Of a DNA stretch of 64,000 nucleotides, positions 10,146 through 18,699 are shown in pieces. The notes under the pieces were generated by a model. It made no database searches. It saw nothing but the letters and a program-made list of their open reading frames with translations, and was not told the DNA's origin. The DNA comes from Parelaphostrongylus tenuis (lineage: Eukaryota > Nematoda > Chromadorea > Rhabditida > Metastrongylidae), in the NCBI GenBank assembly GCA_019055375.1, contig JAHQIW010001271.1, positions 62,001-126,000 of the forward strand. Direction: 5' to 3'. The position numbers and the translations under genes are program-made. Position 1 is the stretch's first letter, and each line of letters starts with the position of its first letter.

Positions 10146-13100
10146 TTACTTGCGCTGATGATCCTTGAGATGAAGTAGAAGGCTTTTTAGACGACTAACG
10201 TCTTTTCCACCTTTTGCCTGAGCTTTCGCCTCGCACAATCGAGCGATTTCGTCCCACTGAGCTCCTTCTCCTTGTTCACGACCAAAGGCAGCCAGATGTT
10301 CTTCTTCTGCTTTCCTAAATTTTAGTAACTGAAAAGAACTTAGCGTAAGAAAACAAGATTTATCGACAATACAACGAGTAGAACACTTTATCTCTTACAG
10401 TACCTTAATAGAGCCTTTGATGGAAAATCTATAATTGAAGTATTTTCGATCTTCCTCCTCCCCCACAGTTCAGAACAATCAAGAAAATTCGAGGAAACTC
10501 CATAAAGTACCTGTTCGCTTCCTTAGTTAGTTTCAATGCTGCATCACGCTGTTTATACCATTCCTCTAGCTCTTTCTTTGCCAAACTCCTAAGCTCATTC
10601 TTTCTCTTTTCTTCCGCTTCATCTATAACTACTCAATAACAAAAGAAAGCGATAATTGAACAATTATTTCCTAACTCAACAAATTCACCTAAAGACTCTC
10701 TAAGCCGTTCACCTGGACAGACTCACCAAAAATACTGACCTTTTTTCTCAAGGAGGATCTTCTGCTGCTCGCGCCACCTGCGTATATTCTCAGCTTCAAT
10801 GCGTGGTACAGAGGGAACCGGCGACGCTCCCTTCGAACTTGCCGCTGAGTTGTAACTGTTCACACCGTTTCCATTTACCAGTGGAACTATAAAAGTTTAA
10901 CTTTTTCATCCTTATCACTACCCTGTCTGAATTTCACCTGGAAAAGGCTTGCCAAGTATATGATCTATAGACACATGTTAGCTTAAGGTGCGCTTGTGCA
11001 GCCAAATAGTCCACAACACCAATTGATTCGTAGTGAGGATGTGAGTCATGATTGTATATGGCCGCTCATTATATATTAATTTTTCTTCATACACGTTCTA
11101 CACGCCAGGATATCGAAAATAAGGTGGGCCGGACACGTTATGCGCTTCAACGACAATCGATGGACGAGAGCCGTTACCGACGGATTCCTTGGGACATCAA
11201 GCGCTCTAAAGGAAAACTACTGACCCGTTGGTCCGATTTCTTCACGAAAGCGATGGAAGAAAGATATGATGCTCAGCGAATCCCTAAAGCGAAGAGGACC
11301 CACTGGACTACTCTTGCACGCGATAGGGAAAATGGAAGAGTTGCTGGTACCCACTCGAGCCACTCGACGATCAACGGGACGACAGGTGGTACAGGTTATC
11401 TTCACACGACTCGTCTTCACAATCTTTCTGGGCGAATCCCAAAGAAATCGATTCCTTTCTTCAAATTCATTATACACGAAGGCCCCCGAACACGCGTGCT
11501 GATACGACTGCTGCATGAGGATTTCGTCTTCCATACGCATGCCGTAGATGTTGCTCGATACAACTTTCCTTCCAGTCTTAAGGGTAATTCAGCCAATTCG
11601 GGTCGTTGACTGATTGCAAGAGAGTGTTTGGACGAACATTGAACTAAAGCCTTGTTTATCACATTGCTTCCTGACATATTCCACCAGTAGCAACTAAGCT
11701 ACCTCGCTCTCGAAACTTAAATCTCGACGCTGAAAATATTAAAACTTCCTGCGCTTTTCACAGCCTAAGTACTCAACTCTATATGTGTTGAGCTGGACAG
11801 TTTAAAGGTGGGGAAATATATGTACTTAGTACAAACTTTTTTGCTCCTTCCTATTTTGAATTTGCCACTATTCCCACGCCAATCATAGCCTTCTTCAGAT
11901 AGCATTAGCTATTGCAGCTGAGTGATTCCACAGTCACTTTCAAGTGCATTTTTTGTTCACCTTTGGTACCATGACGTCGAAGGTATACTTAATGATAGTA
12001 TGTGACAAATCAAGTTTTAGTTTTGAAGCGAAGATGATAACAAATCGGCCATTACACGTCACTCTGAGTAAAAACTAGGAAATGGTTCTAAACAGCGCTC
12101 TGTTTTATATCACTAAAATCTAATCAAAAGTCTGTGTACTGCGAAAGATTCAGAGAGACTTTGTTTGAACGAACTTGTAGTTAGCGCTTTGGATACTTAT
12201 AAGTGGTAGTACTAGGTCTTCCAAAAGACCATTCACGAATCGATGATAAACACATATTAGCACAACATGATGGCTAATCGTGATGAATCTCCAGCGGCCC
12301 ATTTCAATTCAGTGTCACTTCCCCCTCTGCACTAAGCCGTCTATTGCTTTAATGTGATGTTCTACAACATATTCCATCATATTTTATGCCGATTTAGTCG
12401 TGAAGGAAATTCTCAGGACGAATTAGCAAGAACTCTGTTGCAGTCAAGTCTAAATGTGTGATTACTGGTATTTTAATGGGAAAAACGGAGTGGTTAGTGA
12501 TATGCGCTCAGTCAGCAATGAACTGGTTCGAACCCTCCTTCATTGCGCTCCCAAGTAATGGCCCTTTGAGAAAAATCAACTCGACCACCATCCTATGACA
12601 TTTATTAACGGGTCAAAATTCTCAAGCATCAGTCAAAACACCATGGGAGATACGAAGACCTTTGCGACGAGTAACGATGTGTAATGTGAGTAAAAACGGA
12701 GTTCAAGAAGTGTTGGGAACCCCACAGTAGATGTGACGACGGATTACGTGAACAGATAATTGAATAAACCATTCCTGGCTATTTTCAACACTACTAAATA
12801 ATATCATATCTTGAGCTTTTCAATGAAGTCTGTTATGGCAGTTATATAGTGCTAGACACGTTTTTCGGCTTTACAGCCTCATCAGTACCACGGTGCCTTT
12901 CGAGTCAGCCAATTCCTTGCAGGAGAGGTATACTACTTCATACAAAAGAATCAACGTCGAATTATTTCGAAACACCGCATGTCAGGTGATAAAGTTCCCC
13001 TACATTGCAGTGACCAACAGCCGATCGCTCATGGCTGGTAAAATGAATTATATTTTTTTCATTCGAGTGTTTTTATAAACCTCGCTCAAAACTATATATG

Positions 13101-14943
13101 ATCTGATACCATCTCTTGAGCCTTTCATAAGATCTATTATGGCATTTATACAGTGATAAGGTTCTAGCGTATATTCCCTGCAAGGGATTGGCTGGACCGA
13201 AAGGCACCGTGTAACTGATGAGGCTGTGAGGCCGAGACACGTGTCAAGCACCGTATAAGTGCCATAACGGACCTCATGGTAGGCTCAAGATTGCTACCCG
13301 ATTATATATTATTTCCAACAAGGTCTATAAAAACTGTCTCGAATGAAAAGGTATGATTCATTTCACCAGTTATGAGCGATCAACAGTTGGTCGCTGCCAT
13401 GTCGGGGAATTTTATCACCTAATATGCGCGATTTGTTACGGCGTCGATTCCTACATGTAGGAGGTTTATCCCCCGCACGCGATTGGGTTAACCGAAAGGC
13501 ACCGCACTGCTGATGGGGCTGTAATGCCGAAATACGTGTCCGGCACTATATAAGTGTCATGACGGTCCTAATGAAAGGCTCAAGATATATTATAAGATTA
13601 TATAAATTGCCTTGAGCGAGGTCTATAAAAAACAATCGGATACAAGTGCACTACTAAGTTGGGAAGACGTGGGACGATGGACTTTTTCAGTGCAAAGAAT
13701 TCGACCCTAAGCATGGAATTTCGAAGGTCAGGCTCACGGAGATACATTGGGAAGTGTTATGCGAAGCTCGCTACAACCACTGAATGACTCAACTCTTAGC
13801 ACTGCTATATCATTCGGTCTACTCAAAATTTTGAGAGCGAGAGAGCATGAGCCTACCCAAATTATAAATCAAAGTACTTTATGAGAAGGTTTGAGCAAGA
13901 ATACACTACTGATAATCTCCACTATTCCCACCTGAAGGTGTTGCTTGATAGTCCATGGCCGTGAGGTCTACACCAGAATCTGCTCCAACGAGCGGAGGAC
14001 CGACTGCCATAGCGCCGAACTCGTCTGAAACTTCGAATATCAGGTCTGAAGACACGAATCTTCATAGTTCAGTGATTTTATTACTGAGCAGATGAGAGGT
14101 TGTTAGCAGCAGAACGTTCACATTCAGTAAATTCCACTGTTATTAACGCCACAGCCCTGTTCATCAAGAAAAACACCGAATTCTCTATACTATACAAAGA
14201 TCGATAGCTAATCGATCCAAAAAATCTCCATTATCTAACATCCTCATCCCATTTTAAACATTCAAAAGCTCTGCAGACAGTTCTTGTTTAGTTTTCGTTA
14301 ATTAAAGGGATTTTTTCCTTCATTCAGAAAAAAACCTCACATTTGCTGCATTAATCTGATACTCCAAGACTTTCTCAACACGCTCGTATATTCGAATATG
14401 AAACGTAATTTTCTTTTGCTCCTACAGCGCACTACAAAGACTTTATTCGAAAAGGAATTTAGCCTAGGAATCGCCAAGATTTGTGCTATCGAATGAGCAC
14501 TGGTATAGACAAATGCAAAATCATCCACAAACCCTAGCCATAAGAAAACAAAGCAAAGCAATCTCAAAGTGAAACATAATTTCATTTCAGTTACTACAGC
14601 TCACTAAGAGGGGTTTTTTTCTGGAACCATGCACAGCGTTAGAACTGCCGAGATTTGAGCCATCGAACGACGACTAAAAACTTAGTTTAAAAAAAAAGGT
14701 ATGTCTAACGATAAAGGCCACTAAAATTTCGTGCATGAAAAACGATGCACGCTATCCAGGAGGAGTTTAAACGAAAAAAAAAAATGAAAACTATGGTCAA
14801 TTACCTGCTGCTGCAGCTGCAGGTTGAGGTGGTGCTGCATTAGCTGCTAGAAGACCTCCTGCCGGTGCCCCAGTTGGAACGCCATCGATCTCAGCAAGTA
14901 GATCTTGTTCACGGGCAAGAAAATCGGCCACTGGGTCGGCCAT
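10146..14943 (-). CDS. clic-1: Clathrin light chain
   Basis: Five exons read 14943-14805, 14024-13932, 10886-10740, 10622-10511 and 10314-10146, all with GT/AG ends and agreeing phases, for 219 codons plus TAA. The protein starts MADPVADFLAREQDLLAEID, a typical light-chain N-terminus. A low-complexity AAAPP-like linker follows, then about residues 100-190 a charged helix including ENIRRWREQQKILLE and KKELEEWYKQRDAAL, the clathrin heavy-chain-binding region. The end is QWDEIARLC...KDVSRLKSLLLHLKDH, matching the conserved WxxxARLC...KDVSR-L block of the family. It binds the clathrin hub and regulates coat assembly in endocytosis. Length is normal. Exon 2 could start 21 bases earlier (14045) in frame. 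The ATG follows TTACAG by one base, so the mRNA is probably trans-spliced. The 3-kb third intron is full of repeats. The symbol is that of the C. elegans gene. Confidence 0.96.
11094..11400 (+). mobile_element. RTE 3' fragment in a clathrin light chain intron
   Basis: Repeats the last 300 bases of the element at the left edge: ARISKIRWAGHVMRFNDNRW-like coding, RWSDFFTKAMEERYDAQRI, then the GGTGGTACAGGTTATC tail. It has one frameshift near 11180, lies antisense in intron 3, and is 5' truncated as RTE insertions usually are. Confidence 0.85.
12484..12545 (+). repeat. tRNA-like sequence, SINE head or tRNA relic
   Basis: An A-box-like GAGTGGTTAGTGATATGCG is followed 25 bases later by GGTTCGAACCCTCC, a consensus B box. 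The stems do not pair well, so I read it as a SINE-derived head inside the clathrin light chain intron. Confidence 0.4.
12849..12892 (-). ncRNA. Hammerhead ribozyme-like motif, type A
   Basis: On the minus strand: CTGATGA at 12885-12879, stem II GGC/GCC around TGTAAA, then GAAA starting at 12866, stem III AACGTGT, and the GTC triplet at 12857-12855. All invariant core bases of a hammerhead are present. Helix I closes with only two sure pairs (TA/TA), so this copy may be weak. Confidence 0.62.
13203..13252 (+). ncRNA. Hammerhead ribozyme-like motif, type A, core mutated
   Basis: CTGATGA at 13215-13221, stem II GGC/GCC, then GAGA instead of GAAA at 13234-13237, stem III ACACGTGT and GTC at 13243-13245. 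The A-to-G change in the second core strand should abolish cleavage. Confidence 0.55.
13497..13546 (+). ncRNA. Hammerhead ribozyme-like motif, type A, core mutated
   Basis: CTGATGG at 13510-13516 (last A of CTGATGA changed to G), stem II GGC/GCC, GAAA at 13529-13532, stem III ATACGTGT and GTC at 13538-13540, followed by CGGCAC. It is the right-arm partner of the 12849-12892 motif. Confidence 0.55.
14337..14600. repeat. DR-Y dispersed repeat copy
   Basis: Shares CTACAGCGC..CTACA..GAC, GAATTTAGCCT and ACAAACCCTAGCC words, in the same order, with parts of 19940-20180, 49400-49530, 57700-57870 and 61260-61420. It lies in the first intron of the clathrin light chain gene. Ends are not sharply defined. 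Confidence 0.4.
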
Positions 14944-14950
14944 TCTGTAA
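14944..14950 (-). promoter_or_regulatory. Probable trans-splice acceptor before the clathrin light chain start
   Basis: Minus-strand ATTACAG followed by one A and then ATG. With no exon visible upstream, this is the expected position of a spliced-leader acceptor. An ordinary 5'-UTR intron end is the alternative. Confidence 0.55.
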
Positions 14951-15022
14951 TATCGACACTGACTGAACTTGAACTTGAACCGTCCGTCTTCACAAATTGT
15001 TCGAACCCTAGCACAGGGAAAC

Positions 15023-15320
15023 CACGATGTAAGCCTAGCTGGGGCTTCCTCGGATCGTCACCACATCAAAGCAGTCGCTGGCCCCAGTGGAACAGAGGGA
15101 GCTTGCCATCATTCGACTAGTAGCTAGACTACCAAGACGGCGGCCGTTTATGGCACGGGTTATTCTGAACTCCAGTTCAGTGGTCCTTCCGGGTGGGAAC
15201 CTCGGACTTCTTCTCAGTTTGTGTGGCCTTGCTAGGGGATAGAACCCTTGCTGTACTTGGCAGTTCGACACCTAGGAACACTTCCCTGCTACGATGAGGC
15301 GGTAAACCATCTGCAAAACA
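15023..15320. repeat. DR-X dispersed repeat copy
   Basis: About 290 bp matching 56770-57048 in the same orientation. Both start GTAAGCCTAGCT and continue with a GTCGTCACCA-like segment, GGGAGcTTgCCAT and a CGGCCGTTTATG/CGGTCATTCTAG region. Both end ...TAGAAC(C/T)CT then CTGTACT, followed by AT-GAGGC-GT-AACCAT. On the minus strand this copy has an open frame of 78 codons, including TRAINGRRLGSLATSRMM. The class is unknown. Confidence 0.68.
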
Positions 15321-15342
15321 AAATTATTGAAAGGATATAGGA

Positions 15343-15674
15343 TAAACCTCTCGGCGTTGATCAATCCCTGACGGATGCGCCATGCATTCGTCTATAATAC
15401 TAACATAGCGAGCTATGGTCTGTCTTTCGACTTGCTAAATTCGTCTTCAGTTTTTACCTCCGTCTGAGGTGGTTGAAGCATATCTGACCCTCGTAATGAC
15501 TCGTGGTGGCATCCCGCCGTATTGAGTCAGTGTTGATTATCCTCCCCGACAAGTCTGGTATCAATTTACCGAACTCGGAGGGATGGATGGCTTGGTGAGA
15601 CATGAGCGCGAGATCGAACCCTCGACCTTGTGGGAGACGCAGAGCACCTCTAACCACTGCGCCATATACGCTGA
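15343..15674 (-). repeat. SINE-A copy with an internal insert
   Basis: Near-consensus SINE-A (tail AGGATATAGGATAAACCTCTCGG, minus-strand A box ATGGCGCAGTGGTTAGAGG) with about 45 extra bases near 15390-15436. Confidence 0.85.
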
Positions 15675-15949
15675 CTTAGTAAAGACATCAAAATAATATA
15701 TTCAACAAAAAAAGAAATCAAAAAAGTTCATGCTATTGAAGACGAAGGGAGTGATTTGCCGCCAGTGATTAAAATCGAGTTCCAATTGTCACCAACTAAT
15801 CCCAGTGCCTGCTGACGATCAGATCCCGACTTCGAGCGAATAATTTCGTACTTGTTGATCTACTAAGGGGATCGAGGTCGCTAACAACACGGTTTATTCA
15901 CGGATATGGAGAGACATCCGATAAGCCTTCTAGAGACATCAATGAGCCC

Positions 15950-16035
15950 CATGGCCGGGTGGGGGGGGGGAGCCAATGACCCTCATGCCTGGGTAAGGGG
16001 GGGGAGTCAATGACCCCCATGGCGGGGTGGGGAGG
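15950..16035. repeat. G-rich minisatellite, two to three units
   Basis: Units of about 35-45 bases share CCCATGGC(C)GGGTG, a run of 7-9 G, and AG(C/T)CAATGACCC. Confidence 0.7.
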
Positions 16036-16299
16036 AGTAGAAGGGCATGCATGGCATTGAGAAGACACTCAAAGCGAGTCGTAAACAAACATGTAAACAA
16101 AAGATAAACAAAAACAACAAACAACAAACAAGAGAACTGCAAGCGAGGAACCACCGCCCCCGCCCGGAAGCTCGTCATGGAGCAGTGGGCGCCGTCGAGG
16201 TGACACACCGATCCGCGTTGCTGCCGCGTCGCGACATTTCCCCTTCCCCTGAATCAGGGTTTGTGGCGCCAATCGATTTCTGCGAAATACACTCACCGT

Positions 16300-17225
16300 C
16301 GTTGCGTGCATTGACCTCGATGCATGTCTTTCTCTGTGTCTTTTCTTCACAGTGAGGACGTATCTGCGATGTTTTTTGTAGTGTATCAGTACCCTTTATA
16401 GTAGGTAGTCATCTATTCAGGGAATGAAGTTCTTCGGGAGAACCTGTTGCTTGTCCTATGCATTGACCTCAATGCAACGATTTTCTGACGGCTTTTTTCT
16501 CACAGAGAGAATTTCCCTGCGATTTACTTTACACCGTACCCGTAGTTAGGGCGCCGTGGCCGAGTGGCTGTGGTGCTCGTCGCGCGCACGTGGACCCGAG
16601 TTCCACCCCCACCCCCTCCCCTCCCCCTCCAACGCTCTTCGGCAGACAACAACAACGCCCTACGGAAGACATCACAGCCAGGCTGTCCTCGAGATTGCAA
16701 GGAGACGTACTCAACCAGTATTCTACGGCGTTCAAGCTACGATGTGTTTCGTACTGTATCAGCAGTATTCTTAGCGATTTGCTGCACCGTACCATGCATT
16801 GGTATCAATGCATGTCTTTTCCGTTGGCTGCTTTTCACCAGGTCATCCTCTCTGCGGCGACGTGTTTTGTTCGTACTGCATCACTGCCTTCATTAGTAGA
16901 TATTTCATCGAGTTTGGAGAAAGATGCGCTCAACTGAGTTCTTGAGGAGAATTAGTTGCGTAGCTCCATGCATTGATCTCAATGCGTGTCTTTTGCGACA
17001 GCTGTTTTTCCCAAGAAGATTTCCACGATGAAAGAGTTATTTTCAACACACTTCATGAGAAGAATCTGTTGATAGACGCGTGTTTCTCTGCTAGCATGAG
17101 TACTGCAGCATTTTCGTTCTTGATAGAGTCACACAGAGAAGGGCTGACGATGAGGAGTGTACTTGAATGTTTCTTCCTAAGCGGGACATTCCGGACTGTA
17201 CGCATTGTACTCAATGCATGTGGCT
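16300..17225 (+). repeat. Satellite-like tandem array, about 150-230 bp spacing
   Basis: A palindromic word (TGCATTGA-C-TCAATGCA type) starts successive units near 16308, 16459, 16795, 16969 and 17201. After it comes TCTTTT...GGCTTTTT-CAC-AG, then CTGCGAT..TGTTTTGTA.TGTATCA, then TTCTT-GAGAA. Removal of the SINE-C insert (16547-16738) restores a unit length near 150 between 16459 and 16795. Open frames here follow the repeat and are not genes. Confidence 0.72.
16547..16738 (+). repeat. SINE-C copy inserted in the satellite array
   Basis: The head GCCGTGGCCGAGTGGCTGTGG is an A box of the tRNA-Ser/Leu type. The body shares ACATCACAGCCAGGCTGTC, GAGATTGCAAGGAGACG and TTCTACGGCGTTCAAG with 7346-7522. 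It splits one tandem unit. Confidence 0.8.
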
Positions 17226-17296
17226 TGTGAAGATACAAACATAAACAGATATTGTCAGAGAGATTGTTTCAAGCCATTACGAGGTCCGTGTGTCAG

Positions 17297-17345
17297 TAGT
17301 TTACCTATTTTTCGGCGGCCTTACCTGCCTCATCAGAGCCACGAG
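17297..17345 (-). ncRNA. Hammerhead ribozyme-like motif, type A, decayed
   Basis: The minus strand has CTGATGA at 17336-17330, a GC-rich stem II region of about 17 bases, then GAAAA starting at 17313 and GTAAAC beyond. Stem III (AAATAGGT) no longer pairs. Confidence 0.4.
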
Positions 17346-17471
17346 GCCCGCAAGTCCCCTATTGATAGTCGGGACTGAGAGACGGTGAAATTGTGGTTTC
17401 CAGATTCTCACCATTCTAAAGCCAGTCTATGGCTTTCATAAGGGGGGGGGGGGGGGAGGGGAGGGGAGGGG

Positions 17472-17505
17472 GGCTGATGAGACCGCCGAAATGTGCGTAA
17501 ACCAT
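17472..17505 (+). ncRNA. Hammerhead ribozyme-like motif, type A, short stem II
   Basis: CTGATGA at 17474-17480, only 7 bases (GACCGCC) to GAAA at 17488-17491, then ATGTGCGT and a GTA triplet at 17497-17499. Stem II is too short to form normally. Confidence 0.4.
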
Positions 17506-17827
17506 CGACGTATTAACCTCAAAATCGCTTAAAACATTTTCTCTGACGATATTGATTATTGCTTATGAGGTTTTACAAGCCATTTAAACGTCATATACAT
17601 CAGCAAATGAATGTGAATGTATTAGGAGTCCATAACCAAGCTGCAAAAGCAAATAATGCCTTGAAGCAACTAATCGAGTTATCACGGGACGAACCTTACG
17701 GCTGTGGCCTTGTACGGAGCAAAGACGTGTGAACACGTTTGAGACAAGAATTATTTTACTGCGCATCGTAATGATGTTATAACTACATATCGATGAACGA
17801 TGAGTGATAAGCAAACCTTTAAAGCCC

Positions 17828-17900
17828 TGATGGGGGCTGAACTCACGTTCCACTTAAAGCATGGGCATGTGTTACCACTACACCATTGAGACCACCACTT
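17828..17900 (-). repeat. tRNA-like sequence
   Basis: The minus strand reads CAATGGTGTAGTGGTAACACA (A box, Asp/Gly/Glu-like), then GTGAGTTCAGCCCC (weak B box). No paired acceptor stem was found. Probably another SINE head. Confidence 0.4.
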
Positions 17901-18289
17901 TTCTGCCACTCTTTCTTTGATATAAGGCATCGAAGCTGTTACCAGAGTTTATCACTAATTATCCTTGGATATACAGTTATAACAATCGCGTTAATCAATC
18001 GAGAATCTAAACTTTAGCTGAAATGCCATGAAGATCTCTGGGAGAAATGCGGATAATCTCGGTGGGTGTCTAACCAGAGTGGGTTCTAAGATTTCTCGGC
18101 TGTTCATGGGCGAGAAAATCAGCAATGTCATTTTTTGAATCTAAGGATTTTCACGATTTATTTTTCCAAGTTGTCATCGTAATGAAGCTTAATACGTAGC
18201 AAAAATTAATGAGCGTTTTGTGTATGTAATAATGTACAATCTTAATTGTTAAAAAAAAGTGCCCACATCTTTGACGCCGCTACTATTAT

Positions 18290-18400
18290 TTGTTGGGATG
18301 AGCCGTAAGGCACGTGCTACTGATGAGGAGTGCGGGTAACACTGAAACGTACGTATACCATTTGAAATGCCATACCAGATCCTTGAAAGGCTCGGAAGAG
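18290..18400 (+). repeat. Half copy of the hammerhead-bearing repeat
   Basis: Right half only: GATGAGCCGTAAGGCAC, core, then TGCCATACCAGATCC and TTGAAAGGCTC, as at 13203-13295. It is followed within 20 bases by a SINE-A. Confidence 0.65.
18311..18360 (+). ncRNA. Hammerhead ribozyme-like motif, type A
   Basis: CTGATGA at 18320-18326, stem II AGTG/CACT around CGGGTAA, GAAA at 18344-18347, self-complementary stem III ACGTACGT, then GTA as cleavage triplet and TACC. Core bases are intact. Helix I pairs TA/TA, with a C-C mismatch at the third position. Confidence 0.6.
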
Positions 18401-18417
18401 ACCATAAAGATAAGACC

Positions 18418-18690
18418 ACTGGCCTTGATCAATCTTTGAGAGGCGCACGCATTCGGCTTCATCATGAGCTATTCGCAGTGGCTTAATGCTTATCTGGTCT
18501 ATCCAATGAATTATTGTGAATTACGGATGTACTAAGTCAGTGCTATAACCCCAGATAAATCTACTATCAGTCTGCTGAACCCTCGATGGGATCGAAGGTT
18601 TAGCGAGCGCAACTCGCCGAATGGAACCGATAATTACGTGCGTATGGCATGGCATCTCTCACTGCAACATTGTACACGCTATCGTAAGAG
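18418..18690 (-). repeat. SINE-A copy, diverged
   Basis: CTTGATCAATCTTTGAGAGG tail side and the CGCATTCGGCTTCATC body match the family. The head region has drifted. Confidence 0.65.
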
Positions 18691-18699
18691 CGATGACTA

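Larger units (their letters stand above)
12785..13640. repeat. Compound inverted repeat with hammerhead-like cores
   Basis: The left arm (about 12785-13100) and right arm (about 13310-13640) are diverged reverse complements. GATAAAGTTCCCCTACATTG, CGATCGCTCATGGCTGG and TTTATAAACCTCGCTCA on the left all recur inverted on the right. The centre (about 13110-13295) is itself an inverted partial copy, with ends TTGAGCCTTTCATAAGATCT and ATGGTAGGCTCAA. Each copy carries TATAAGTGCCAT and a hammerhead-like core. It lies entirely in clathrin light chain intron 3. Confidence 0.72.
17245..17565. repeat. Foldback repeat with two hammerhead-like cores and a poly-G tract
   Basis: The ends (GATATTGTCAGAGAGATTGT and ACATTTTCTCTGACGATATT) are reverse complements. 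The next inner blocks pair TTTACCTATTTTTCGGCGG with CCGCCGAAATGTGCGTAAA. Each block is a hammerhead-like core. A run of about 16 G (about 17442-17457), then GGGGA repeats, lies just before the right core. Confidence 0.7.

Noticed and set aside
11217..11677. Minus-strand open frames of 86-107 codons
   Set aside because: They overlap the plus-strand RTE fragment or have no splice support, and are inside the clathrin light chain intron.
12484..12545. Possible true tRNA gene (good A and B boxes)
   Set aside because: Acceptor and T stems do not pair. The same applies to the tRNA-like heads at 4855, 17828 and in all SINE copies.
16047..16937. Several overlapping open frames of 70-115 codons on both strands
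   Set aside because: They lie in low-complexity, satellite and SINE-C sequence; proline and histidine runs come from the C-rich SINE linker.
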